This document shows positions 53,101 through 63,470 of a stretch of 64,000 nucleotides of DNA, in pieces. The notes beneath the pieces were generated by a model. That model saw nothing but the letters and a program-made list of their open reading frames with translations. It did no database searches and had not been told where the DNA came from. The translations under genes and the position numbers were made by a program. Every line of letters begins with the position of its first letter. Within the stretch, counting starts at the first letter, position 1. This DNA comes from Danio rerio (lineage: Eukaryota; Chordata; Actinopteri; Cypriniformes; Danionidae): positions 24,228,501-24,292,500 of the forward strand of contig NC_133183.1 in assembly GCF_049306965.1 (NCBI RefSeq). Direction: 5' to 3'.

Positions 53101-53774
53101 CAATTTACTGTATACAGTTTTTCTAAAATTCAAGTCTTTGAACTGTGGGGGAAACAAGATTAAAGAACACAGAAAGGCAAACATTTTTTACAATCATTGT
53201 TGCTGTTTGCATTTTGTGAATAGAAACAATACCATTCATAGGTTTGTGGTAAGTAAAATAGAAAGAAAATCATGCAAATCAAAAATGTATTGCACTGAAG
53301 CTGCAGTAAAAACTTAAAAAAAGACTAATATATTGTTGCAAAATATTTTGTTTTAAATAAATCCTGTTCTTTTGAATATACAAAAATATTAACTAGCAAA
53401 AGCTGATTTAAAACTAATCATAATATGAATTATTTTTACAGCACCAATAATATTTGAATGATTTCTTAAGAATCATGTAACACTGAAATTTTGAATTTTT
53501 TGATTATTTTAAATCATTGTTGTTTTATTGTTTTTCTATAAGCATTTGTGAGCATAAGAGTCTTCTTTAATAACATTACTCCAACATTTTGACCTTTAGT
53601 GGATATTATTATTACATTAGTAATACTTATTTTTTTTCCCTTCTGTTCATACAGGGAGACAGGTACAGACTTTTGTTTTTTTAGAGAAAGATGTAATACA
53701 TTTCATTTACCATGCTTAAATAAAAATGTGTATATCTGTTTTGTTCAAAGGAAACTTCCGTGGATTTAAATTAA
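47160..53774 (+). CDS. tnfrsf14-like: TNF receptor superfamily protein, TNFRSF14/HVEM-like (gene C)
   Basis: Exons 47160-47286, 50020-50145, 51545-51700, 51832-51919, 51993-52180, 53655-53662 and 53751-53774 give 238 residues. The signal peptide is MFALTIFILISIIVPLNY. CRD1 starts CARAEYEIDCQCCPMCAAG; then come NHVYWDCTDDTSTTCVPC, LKECFPCTVCDS, CSRSSDTVCEPLEKFYC, SSCTSALQHSECKAGQYI, SSTDTVCADCTGDTYSDG and NPGTHSSDTQCG. The membrane helix is LPIIITSVIAILILIVTLLG, followed by a ~24-residue tail (KPLWKMKRYKST, then RRQETSVDLN). The tail uses an 8-nt exon with clean AG and GT borders; if it is skipped, the alternative reading ends in the intron. No death domain. Intron 1 carries a 2.36-kb hAT. CRDs 3-4 are far closer to gene B than CRDs 1-2 are. 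The likely role is a leukocyte surface receptor for TNF-family or immunoglobulin-type ligands, by analogy with HVEM. Confidence 0.87.
47357..49715. mobile_element. 2.36-kb hAT-type element in intron 1 of gene C, carrying a LINE fragment
   Basis: Termini CAGTGGTTCTCAAACT and AGTTTGAGAACCACTG are perfect inverted repeats. Flanks CTTTATCA (47349-47356) and CCTTATCA (49716-49723) differ at one base and mark the 8-bp target-site duplication. No transposase remains. The centre is occupied by a LINE fragment. Confidence 0.92.
48120..49570 (+). mobile_element. Degenerate LINE reverse-transcriptase fragment inside the hAT
   Basis: Frames in order read MCFVDFEKAFNRVLCGILW (RT palm), VRGALLRGVSSL, VCHLQVGGKFLPQVEEFEYL, EIDRRINATAAIMRSMYRSV, SRKAKLSIYQSNYVPTLTY and SQLRWLGHLFLMPPGRLPRK, the RT-to-C-terminus of an abundant fish non-LTR element, possibly of the L2/CR1 side. 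The YADD-region frame is broken and several frame changes are present. It is 5' truncated. Confidence 0.85.
50507..50689. mobile_element. 183-bp non-autonomous hAT in intron 2 of gene C
   Basis: The right end ACCGAGTTTGGACACCCCTG is intact; the left end (CAAGGGTGTCTAGGAGGGCC) is decayed. The interior GGTGTCCTGCA and TGCAGGACACCAG are complementary arms, with TTAGTTCCAACCCTAATCAG between. Confidence 0.8.
52253..52668. mobile_element. Internally deleted Tc1/mariner element
   Basis: Left end TACAGTAGTCTGAAAAAGTG and right end ACTTTTTCAGCCCACTGCA are inverted repeats. The interior keeps the ATGTTTCAGATCATCAAACA and CTTAGCAGCAACAATTGCA blocks of a common fish mariner, but the transposase centre is deleted. 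It lies in intron 5 of gene C. Confidence 0.85.
52700..53640. repeat. Dispersed DNA repeat fragments in intron 5 of gene C
   Basis: The blocks TCTTGTGAAAGCAAAGCTGC, TTCAGTGTCACATGGTACTTC and TTTGTGAGCATAAGAGTCTTC belong to a repeat common in cyprinid genomes whose other end reads TTACTGACCCCAAAC (seen separately at 10345). No terminal repeats are resolvable here. Confidence 0.5.
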
Positions 53775-54099
53775 ACTGACTGTTTAAAGGGTAAGAAAAA
53801 GTTAATAATATATGCACATATTACTGTTACTCAGTTTATATATAATGACAAATTTAATTACAGTATTAGGTTTTAATTATGTGAAATTTATTGTAATATG
53901 TTGTTCTCGTATGCTTTGACAGTGCAATGCAGAAGGCTGCTCATGATTGATGCTTGTTTTAGCTGTCTTCCTTTTCTTTTTCTCTTTGTATTCAGTTGAT
54001 AGTGGAAGTAAATCTGACCTTCTGACTGGTGGTGTCCAAACAAAAAGTTTCTACCAACCGAGCACAGAGTGCAATAACTCATGTACCCCCAGTGCTGGG

Positions 54100-54312
54100 A
54101 AACACACACACACACACTACAGCCAATTTAGTTCATCCAATTCACCTATGCCGGATGTCTTTGAACTATGGGGGAAACTGCAGCACATGGAGAAAACCCA
54201 CACTAGGGGAGAACATGCAAACTATACAGAAAAGTCATCTGGTCCAGCTAGTACTTGAACCAGCGATCTTCTTGCTGCGAGCTGACTGCTAACCACTGAG
54301 GAACAATGCCGC
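54100..54312 (-). repeat. DANA-type SINE, reverse
   Basis: Reverse complement blocks CAATTTAGTTCATCCAATTC, GGGGAGAACATGCAAACTAT, GAACCAGCGATCTTCTTGCTG and the tRNA-like head near 54300 are present. It is preceded by a short (CA)n at its 3' side. It lies downstream of gene C. Confidence 0.85.
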
Positions 54313-57300
54313 TATGTTCCACATTATCTAAAGAATATTTTATTAAGAAAGTTACTTTGATGTTATAAATTTTATGGTTTCAATATGTTAAACAATAAAG
54401 CACTAATCTCATTTATTTATAAAGCACTGTGTGTAGATCTGTGTGGGGAAACAGTAATTACAAGCTGAAGGATCTCATAACACTACATACAGTACTCCCA
54501 AGTAATACTGCATGTATAGGTATAATTTTGTACAAAACTTTTTAGATGAGCACTTTTTTTGCTTTAGCAATCTAAATATTTTTATATTGACTTCTTGAAT
54601 GCATACACTATACTGAAGAAATTACATGGAAGCAATGAAAATGACAAATGATTTTAGAACTTTAATTACAGTACATTCTGTTAACTTCTCTAACAGTGTC
54701 AGTATTCTACATCAGTTTATTCTGATTGTATTTGCAACTAGAATTAGTTTTTTGTATTTGCTCAATAAAACCATTTTCTTGTTTTGCATTTAGAGTTTGT
54801 ATATAATGAAATTGGTCGTTGTAGGTGTAGTCATTTGTAAACAGATGCAGGTGTGTGATATTTCATATATGATATGTTACTCTGATAGATAAAGTACAAA
54901 GTAAATGATTATTTACATATGTTGTATTTTGTTGTTGATTTTGTAAGAATGTATAGGTCTCTTTATTATTTTTTCATCAGCATTAATTCCTTTTTGTTTG
55001 TTTTTCTTCGGTGTGTTGGAACAGGTTTGGTAGGGACTTTCCAACAAAAAGCAATTTGTAAAAGGAGCTTTTAGAAATAACTTCCTTATCAACTTCAACT
55101 CATTAATCTGCAGTCAGTGAGATAAAAACAACATGTTCGTTTTTCAGTTTCTTTTTGCCTGGACCAGTTTTTTTGTTCTTTTCTTTTTTTTGGCAGTTTT
55201 CCAACTTTGTGGCACAGGGAACCTACTTTGCTAAACTTGAGCTAATCAAAAAACTTCTATGGTGTAATTAAAAGGTTAGATTTAATTAGATGAATCATGT
55301 GAGTATATTATAGTCTGCTGTGGTTAGACTGTGGAAAACAATGAATCTACAAAACAATCTGCGATAATGAAAAATCGGCTTAGAAATACCTTCATACAAT
55401 GAATGTGCAAACATAAGCGTCGACATTAAAGTTAAGATTTCTTTAAATATATTGTTATTTAAAAAACAAGAAATATACAAAAAAAACTGAAACAAATCTA
55501 TAAGGATCACATGAATATTTAAGTACAATTTAAAATATGGATAACAAACATAACATAAAAATAAAATAAGGATAAGTAGAGAGTTGAAATAAAAAGAATA
55601 GAAATGGAAGTTAAGATTTGTTCTTTTTCCCCTCTATTGTGACTATAGACTGTATTGTGACACACTGTACATCCACTTGAAATTGTCCTGAAATGAGAAA
55701 AAAAGTAGAACAGCACATGATTTCATCATTTGGGAAGTGATTAAGTCACTGGAAGATGGGCGTTGCTTTTAAAATAGAGGAAGATTAAAGAAAGGAGAAA
55801 GAAGTCACACACTGATAGCCTCAAACTAAAGGCATTCCATGTGACCAGAAGTGAAGAAAAGTTGTTTTGAGGGTGAGGGAAGGTCATGATGTTGGATTAA
55901 GGATTCTGAGGTCAAACAATTGTTTAAAATATAATAGACAGTGCACAGATACATCATTTATAACAAGCATCTCTATACACACAAAAAAACAGTACATTTT
56001 GATTTCATTCCGACTTGAAGCATTATATAAACTACAGATTAAAAAACTCTTTATTATTTTTACAAAGCATTTATTTACAAATCCCTAAATTGTTTTTCAC
56101 CCCATTTATTTTATTTTTAATCATATTTTTCACATTATCATCTATTAAGTATTCTGTCGTCTATTAAGTATTCATTAATAATCCAACCAGTAATAAGACA
56201 CCTGTATGTGGATTTGTACATGTGTGTATATTGCTTACTGTCTACAAAATATATGTATATGATAGCTTTAGTGATGTATACAAACTTAAATCACATTTAA
56301 AGGTGTTGGCATTTACAGTATATAATAACTACTTTGATATCATTTCATACAAAAATGATGAACCCATATTTAAAATAAATGATATTTAAAATAAAAGAAG
56401 CATGTCTTTGCTGCCTCTCAATTTGTGACTACTCAACATTCGATCATTGTCTAAACATGTCATCCATGCTGACCCAAAGAAACATCATCAGCTTACACCA
56501 CAAAAACTACAAAACACTGACTCCACACACATCAGACCATTTTTTTTTAAATAATGCCCTTTTCCTAACACTAACTGAATGCAATACAATAAAAACTAAT
56601 TTTATAAATATTGATAATTACAAATATAAATAATTATTCTATAAACACAATGTAGAATAGAGTAAAATAATGCATAGACAAGACTTTATTTATCATTGTC
56701 AATTTAAAAATAAAACCGGTAAAACAATTAATTCTAAAAAGCAATGCTGTAATAGAAGTGTATCTGTCCATTGACTCATGGGGTACATTTGGTTGTGTCT
56801 ATAAGCTTTAGTAAGCTGAATATTTGGTTTCTAAAGCATGTTCATGCAGGAAAAATCTTATTTATGTATCTTTTATTATTTAAGCAAAACAGACTCTGAT
56901 TAGTAGCAACAATATAACCAATTAATATAATAACAACGGGTTTCTATGAATCCTGCGCAAAGACTCCATTGTATGTTTTTTTACACAGTCACAAGTTTGT
57001 CACATGCTTTATTCATTACTGTTATTCACATCTCAGCTCTCAGCTTATCAGTCTGGAGCTCTCATTTAGCATCTCATTCCAAGTAAGTTTTGTTCTTATT
57101 GTTTTAAGATGGATTTAATGATCGAATAGGCACTGTTCGTGACTTTAACCAAAAAACAGTTAGGCTATGCCAAATATATATTTTCAGAAGATTGAAAGAA
57201 CAGCAGCTGATTATTCTAAGTTTTTTTTTGACAGAATTGCATTTAGACTTTTTATTTTGGTTATATTTGATTTACATTTTAAAATGAGTATACTTACTGC

Positions 57301-57379
57301 CTTAACATACACAAGACATGTTTTGTTTCTGTTTAGCTCAGTAATTTTCTTTGTGTGTTAATGTGGGTGCCTATATGAT
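54313..57379. other. AT-rich intergenic DNA, no gene seen
   Basis: No exon, RNA gene or clear repeat could be supported. Short open frames are low-complexity and lack splice support or conserved motifs. Confidence 0.5.
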
Positions 57380-58577
57380 TGTCACCGACTCGGTCCCAGT
57401 CATTCCCCTCGCTGGCCAGCAGAGGCCGCCATCCCCGGACTTCTAGCATTACATCATCCACTTACACTGATTGTGCAAACACCTGAACTGAATCACGGTA
57501 ATGACCCACGCCACCTATATAAGCCACACTCAAACCACTGTTCATTGCGAAGTCTTGTTTAGCCCCGGCAAGCATTTCTGAGCGTTATTTCCTGCCTGAT
57601 CTCTTGTGCATAACCCTGGACTGTTCCTGACTCTGAGGGTGCTTTCACACCTGTGAATCGATTCAGTTGTTCCGAAACAGAGATTACAATTGTTACATTG
57701 TTGCTATTTGCTCTTGGAGCGGTTCGCTTTCACACTGCAAAGTTTCTAAACGGACCAAAAGAGCTAAAACAAGTCACGTGCGAGTAAACTCTCCTTACAT
57801 TGGTCAGAGTGTCAGGGTTTATTTTGCAGCGTCCCGCTCAGCTGTCAGGAGAAGTGGTGGTTTGGTGGTGATTGACAGGGTGCGCACGCGCGACATGTCT
57901 GAGGAGAGACGCGGTGGGGAGGGGTGAGAAGGGTGCACTACGATGCCTATTTGAGGGAGGGAGACGCAAGATTACCGGGAGATCATCACTCGTTTGCGGG
58001 CAACCGGAGACTCGCGAAACTTCCCGCCCTACTCATAACTCTCTCTTCATATAGCCGTAAGCCTATTACATATGCATAAAACACTGTGATATAACCACGC
58101 TCGGATCGGATCGCTTTCTCACTGCAATCGATCCGCTCCAGGGTTCGTTTCAATCGACTTGAGACCACCTTACTCAAGCGATCTCGGAGCGATTACTTTG
58201 GCGCGGAACAGAGCGTGATTGCCCTGTTCACATATGCCAATCGAACCGCGCTAACTGGGCAAACGAGATACGTTCTGAAACAAAAGTGTAGGTGTGAAAG
58301 CACCCTCAGTTGCCTTCTGCCTGCCCACGACCCTTGCTTGTTACACGGATTCTGAACCATGCTGCCTGCCCTCGACCCACGCCTGTTATAAGGACTGAAC
58401 CACGCTGCCTGCCAATGATCTAAGCCTGGTAAATCACTCCGTGTCTGTCAGCCGCCAGCCCAACGACCTTGATTACTGTTGATGTGTTCGCACTTTAGTG
58501 CGTATTGGATGTTTGTGCTTGATTGTGATTAATAAATACTGCATAGTGGATCCCTCCGTGTCAGTCTCCCCATTACA
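57380..58577 (+). mobile_element. Solo LTR of an LTR retrotransposon, interrupted by a MITE
   Basis: Begins TGTCACCGACTCGG and ends CCCCATTACA (TG...CA). It is flanked by the 5-bp duplication ATGAT at 57375-57379 and 58578-58582. A CTATATAAGCC promoter box lies near 57515 and AATAAA near 58530, which are LTR-type U3 and R signals. No internal gag-pol sequence accompanies it, so it is a fossil left by recombination between two LTRs. The 5-bp duplication suits Gypsy or BEL type; the family is not assigned further. A non-autonomous DNA element (57633-58309) inserted later. The intact duplication suggests moderate age. Confidence 0.85.
57633..58309. mobile_element. MITE with CTGAGGGTGCTTTCACAC termini nested in the solo LTR
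   Basis: Left CTGAGGGTGCTTTCACACCT and right AGGTGTGAAAGCACCCTCAG are perfect inverted repeats. The interior is relatively GC-rich with GATCGGATCGGATCG and CGATCCGCTCC words. Open frames in it show no protein-like composition. Target-site duplication is unclear. Confidence 0.85.
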
Positions 58578-58979
58578 ATGATCAATTTACACTGCTTCGA
58601 ATTGAAACCCTATGTGTGTGTGAATGAATAAACTGAGCTGGATGAATTGTGCTTCTGTTAGTTATATACACAATGTTTGATGAATTATTAATGTCTTTAC
58701 ATGTGGGCATTATTATACCAAACCAATATGTAATCAAAATACAGTAAAAGACGTGTATGTATTTAAAATATATATCAACAACTGAACATAGTGTTCTTGG
58801 GTGTGAGCTTGGAACAAAATGCAGAAGGATGTGAGTTCCTGAGAGGCCAATAAAAGCATCCCAGTACAGTTTGTGCCATTAATTTTTCTTCCCTTCATTC
58901 TGGAAACTCATCCTTTTTATAAGCCTCTCAAGAAAATGCAGGATTCACTTGAGCATTTTGTAAAAGCAAGTTATAAATG

Positions 58980-59031
58980 CCCCCCCCCCCCCCCCCAACT
59001 AAATGTGTATATATATATATATATATATATA
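58980..59031. repeat. Poly(C) run of about 17 and short (TA)n
   Basis: A C homopolymer of about 17 bases, a low-complexity site prone to sequencing error, is followed by AACTAAATGTG and about 11 TA units leading into a mariner-type element. Confidence 0.9.
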
Positions 59032-59033
59032 CA

Positions 59034-59414
59034 TACAGTTGAAGTCAGAATTATTAGCCCCCATTTTATTTTTTTATTGCTTTTTAAATATTTCCCAAAT
59101 GATGTTTAACAGAGCAAGGAAATTTTCACAGTATGACTGATAATGTTTTTTCTTCCGGAGAAACTCTTGTTTTATTTTGGCCAGAATAAAAGCAGTTTTT
59201 AATTTTTAAAAACATTTTAAGGTCAAAATTATTAGCCCTTTTAAACTATATATTTTTTTGATAGTCTACAGAACAAACCATCATTATACAATAACTTGCC
59301 TAATTACCCTAACCTGGCTAGTTAACCTAATTAACCTAGTTAAGCCTTTAAATGTCACTTTAAGCTATATAGAAGTGTCTTGAAAAAAAATGTAAAAAAA
59401 TAAATGAATAATAA

Positions 59415-59420
<6 letters not shown>
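59034..59420 (+). mobile_element. Mariner-type element, left portion
   Basis: Starts TACAGTTGAAGTCAGAATTA and contains CCGGAGAAACTCTTGTTTTA and ATAACTTGCCTAATTACCCT, blocks of one of the most abundant zebrafish mariner-like families. The right half is replaced by a (TA)n tract at 59420-59496. Confidence 0.8.
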
Positions 59421-59499
<79 letters not shown>

Positions 59500-59757
59500 C
59501 AACATTTTTTCCTATAATAATATGTAATATTTACCAAAATAATTTGTTGACATGAAAATGATCACATCAGTATCTTTTTGCTGGATGTATTGTCCAGGTT
59601 AACATCATGAATTTTAAACAGCTCTTTTGCAGCTGCCCTTTTCTTTGTCCATACAAAGATGCATTATTGAATTATGTATGTATGTATATATAATATATAA
59701 CATATTATTCACTCTGAGGAAAAATAGTTCTAATACACCAAATTAGGGTTCTTGGAC

Positions 59758-60105
59758 TTTAAAGAGCCCATATTATACATGAAATAGGGTCATATCTTGG
59801 TTGTAATGGTCTCCAACAACAGTCTAATATGCATGCAAAGTCAAAAAACACTTTCATGGTCTTATAATCTGCATTTATTTTTACCTAATTATCCCAGCGA
59901 CTCCTGTATGAATCGTCCAGTGATTCATTTGTTCCCAAACCCCTCCTTAGCGCGAAGCTAATCTGCGCTGATTGGACCGATGACAGTCTGTCACGATTGG
60001 TCGACTGCCTTCAGTCAGAGAATGAAATGCCCAATAGCTAATCAGCAATATAAAAGTAATCACAGTTCATACGCGCTCCATAGTGTAGGCGTGGATTTTA
60101 GCTGC

Positions 60106-60136
<31 letters not shown>

Positions 60137-61276
60137 CTCTGGACGACAACGCTCCCGCTTCCGCCCGCACCCGCCAGGTTTTAGCCTGAACCCGACCGCT
60201 CCCGCTTATATTTAGAATTTCTTGTCCCGGTGCCCGAACCGCCCCGTTTTCTGCCCGCCGCGCCCGATCCCGCTAAAGAGCGGGGGAGAACATAACCGAA
60301 AATCACCCAGCTAAACAGTCCAGAGACAGCCAGACAGAGCTCTCTCTCTCTCTCTCTCATACGCGCGCACTAACACATACACACAAGCGCCAAGCAGACA
60401 CACAGGCAGGCAAAGCTCTGTCTCATTCACATAGCAATATCCACGATATTGCTAGAAAGCCCGCTCCCGTCTCAAATTAAACCTGTTACCGACCGCTCCC
60501 GCGATTGATTCGGAAATTTATTCCTGCGCCGCAGAAATCAGGCGTGGGGACAGCAGCGAGAATGCAGACCTCTACCACGGAGCTCCGTAAACAAACAGCA
60601 CGCGTCGCGTTTTTAACGTGACTTTGCACGCGATAAGAGAATATAGCCAGTTAACCTGATACAGTACACGCGGTTACAAGTAACAAATCACAACTAAATA
60701 CATTTGCAAGCTAGAGTCAACGAGGCAACTTTAATCGCACGTACTTGAGAAATGGAGGAAGAAACTCATCCTGACGTCCATTAGTAAGTTACTCTTTACT
60801 GATCCTTACTTTAACAAACGCAGATGAAGTATTCTTTGTAGCCTGTAGTTTCCAGAAGTTTCCAACTGCTTGGTTATAATGCTGAGGTTTCATCTCTGGG
60901 TAGAGAATCGATAATGTCCATCTGCAGTGTGACTTCAATCGACCGGCATGTTTGTGTGCGTGTGTTTGTGGGTGTGTGTGTGTATCTGGGTTTCTGCGTC
61001 AGAGGGTGGGGCCTCAGGTTTGAAATCTCCCGGGTTTGCGCGTGCACGTGAATAACTTGGTTTCGTTCGTACGTCATGGCGAAACACCTAATGAATCGGT
61101 ATCAAGGCGACTCGTTTGAAGCACTATGAGTCGACTCTTTTATAGATGAATCAACCGTTTTAAACACTGTACACTCACAGATTTAAGCCTTAGCTGGATA
61201 CTTCACTTCACTTAGAGCTGTGTTACACTCTACATGGAGGGGAATTTTCAAAAACCCATAATATGGGCTCTTTAAA
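59758..61276. mobile_element. 1.5-kb TIR element (AAAGAGCCCATATTAT termini) with GC-rich insert
   Basis: Left TTTAAAGAGCCCATATTAT and right ATAATATGGGCTCTTTAAA are inverted repeats, typical of a common zebrafish hAT-like non-autonomous family. The segment 60130-60550 is much richer in C and G (repeated CCGCTCCCGC and GCCCGAACC words) and probably marks a second element inserted in the first. No coding capacity. Confidence 0.75.
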
Positions 61277-62360
61277 TAATATCTGAACCACTTTTAATTG
61301 CTAAACAAAACAATTTTCAAAAGGTTTAATAAAGAACCATGCTTTGAAAGTGCTATAAGAAACTTTAAAATGTTTTTGTTTCTCGATGATGCCTATATGT
61401 CCATTGTGAGGGAAAAAGGGAAAAATACATTAATTTGTAAAGGATTTACAGTTAATCCACAAGTATTACGAAATGTTTACAGAATTTTACAGAATGCAAA
61501 ACAACAGGATGCTATTTATAATAGTATTTAAATCAAAATAGATTTTATAACATGAAAAAAAACTGTATTTGACTGGGGAAGTTATGAAATACCACATTTT
61601 TCATGCTCTTGCAATGCAAGCTAAAATAAATGCTTTTAAATTATGGTTTTAGTTGGCTGCGGAATACAGTCCTAACAACCCACAGTCTGACTAGACCTGA
61701 ACTGGAGCACAGCACTCGTTTTTTCCCTTATATATATAGTGAGACTAAAACGGTACTGCAGTGACAGGGTTTTTACCTTTATTTCTGTAGAGATTACATA
61801 AAATAAATGTAACATATAGTCAACTGCAAGACACCATTGCAAAATGTCAGATTTTCCCCCTGATTGTATTATTGAGAGACAATGTGAGCAAAATACTGTT
61901 ACAGATTGTTTATGTTTGCTGTAAAGTATCATTTCAGAACTCAGGATAGTCAATCACTGCATTCAATCTCTGTTGTTCAGTCTGACATGCTACAATCATT
62001 TAGACTAATTAAAAGTCACACAGTGTGAACCAGGCTTATCAGGACGATCTGTATGACAAGCCCTGCCTTCTTGTGGATGTGCATAAAACTGATTTGTTAA
62101 AAAGGACACGTATAACAAAACTGATCCTAACGTATTACAGATTCACAAAAACGTACACAGCACCCTGTAGTAGATTTGTCATCTAAAACCTGCAACTACT
62201 TGTTGCAAACGTACTCAGCGTAGTTTTAATTTTCATGTACTATCCCTTTTAGTTGATGGACTCAGGTTTATGCCAAAGGGAGAACTCAACTGGTTAAAGA
62301 GTTGAAGCGTAATTAAAGTAAAGCTTACGCAAATCTGACAGATTAAAGCTCATGACCAGC
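61277..62360. other. Intergenic DNA, no gene seen
   Basis: AT-rich sequence with a few short open frames without recognisable motifs. Nothing else could be supported. Confidence 0.45.
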
Positions 62361-62781
62361 ATCCCTGCTGAAAAATCCAGCTTAAACCAGCCTAGGCTGG
62401 TTGGCTGGTTTTAGCTGGTCAATCAGGCTGGTTTTAGAGGGGTTTTGGCTACTTCCAGGCTGGTTTCCAGCCATTTCCAGCCTGGTTTTAGCTGGTCAGG
62501 CTGGAAAATGACCAGCTAAATCCAGCTAAAACCAGCTTGACCAGCCTAGCCAGGCTGGGAGCCCAGCCAAAACCAGCTATGTCCAGCTTAAACCAGGCTA
62601 GTCAAGCTGGTTTTAACTGGATTTAGCTGGTCATTTTCCAGCCTGACCAGCTAAAACCAGGCTGGAAATGGCTGGAAACCAGCCTGGAAGTGGCCAAAAC
62701 CCCTCTAAAACCAGCCTGGTCGACCAGCTAAAACCAGCCAACCAGCCTAGGCTGGTTTAAGCTGGATTTTTTAGCAGGGAT
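62361..62781. mobile_element. 421-bp near-perfect palindromic foldback element
   Basis: Starts ATCCCTGCTGAAAAATCCAG and ends CTGGATTTTTTAGCAGGGAT. Almost the entire length pairs with itself (CCAGCTAAAACCAGC and complements throughout), with the symmetry centre near 62570. It could extrude a cruciform or give a very stable hairpin RNA. It is a known style of zebrafish foldback MITE built from CCAGC/GCTGG words. Confidence 0.92.
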
Positions 62782-63000
62782 ATTAATAACAATGGAATAC
62801 TTTGTATCTGCTGTGAAAGTTTTTTTTTTTTTTTTTTCACTTTTTGAGTCACGTGATTCATATGGTTCTGCTCTCAGAGATCAGATGTTGCGAAATCGAA
62901 AGTACTCCGACAGCCATAAGGGATTGCATTATGCCTGCTGTTTAAATCGATTTTTGAAACTTTTTTTCCAGTTTTTTTCAGTCGGTGATTCAAAATTCAT

Positions 63001-63074
63001 TATAAAAGGATCCTGGAAACACAGAAGCGGAATTGAGGAATCTGGAATTTGACATTGTTTACAACCTTCAGACG
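63001..63074 (+). promoter_or_regulatory. TATA-box promoter and possible first exon
   Basis: TATAAAAGG at 63001-63009 is a consensus TATA box. About 30 bp downstream begins purine-rich sequence ending in a good donor (CAGACG then GTGAGA at 63075). The partner exon is not visible in the window. The start lies about 400 bp from the end of gene D, which is transcribed toward it. Confidence 0.35.
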
Positions 63075-63370
63075 GTGAGACAGTTTCTACGTTCTGTCTG
63101 TCTGTCGTGACTGTATTTGACTGTAATCAATTCGAATCAAATTTCAAATTTAAATTAATTCAAATTAATCAAATTTAATTCTGAAGCAGCTGTTTTAAGC
63201 ATTAGCCTAGTGTACAAACTAATAGCCTAATGTAAAGTGTATTAACCTTTACTGCTCTGTCCCTAGATATCAGGGCAATTTCAGGGGAGACTAACTGCTC
63301 CAACATTCATTTCGAGGTTAACCCCCTCCTAACGTAACTTAGTCCAAGTAACTAAATAAAAAAAAGAAAA

Positions 63371-63374
<4 letters not shown>

Positions 63375-63410
<36 letters not shown>

Positions 63411-63432
63411 TCTCTTTCTCTTTCTCTCTCTC
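63375..63432. repeat. (CT)n / (CTTT)n low-complexity tract
   Basis: About 15 CT units followed by CTCTTT repeats, about 40 bp past the gene D stop codon. Confidence 0.95.
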
Positions 63433-63470
63433 ATTTCACATTTTAGGTGTCCTATTTGAGCTGTTGAAGC

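Noticed and set aside
53947-54258. 103-codon ORF with a hydrophobic start as a small membrane protein
   Set aside because: It begins in low-complexity T-rich sequence and continues through a reverse SINE; no splice or homology support.
57667-58177. Arg-rich ORFs near 58 kb
   Set aside because: They lie within a perfect-TIR MITE nested in a solo LTR and read through its GC-rich interior on both strands.
61298-61531. 77-codon ORF as a gene
   Set aside because: AT-driven composition, no motif, no splice context and no start-site support.
62361-62781. Long hairpin as a microRNA precursor
   Set aside because: The stem is over 200 bp and built from repeated CCAGC/GCTGG words with transposon-like termini, unlike a miRNA hairpin.
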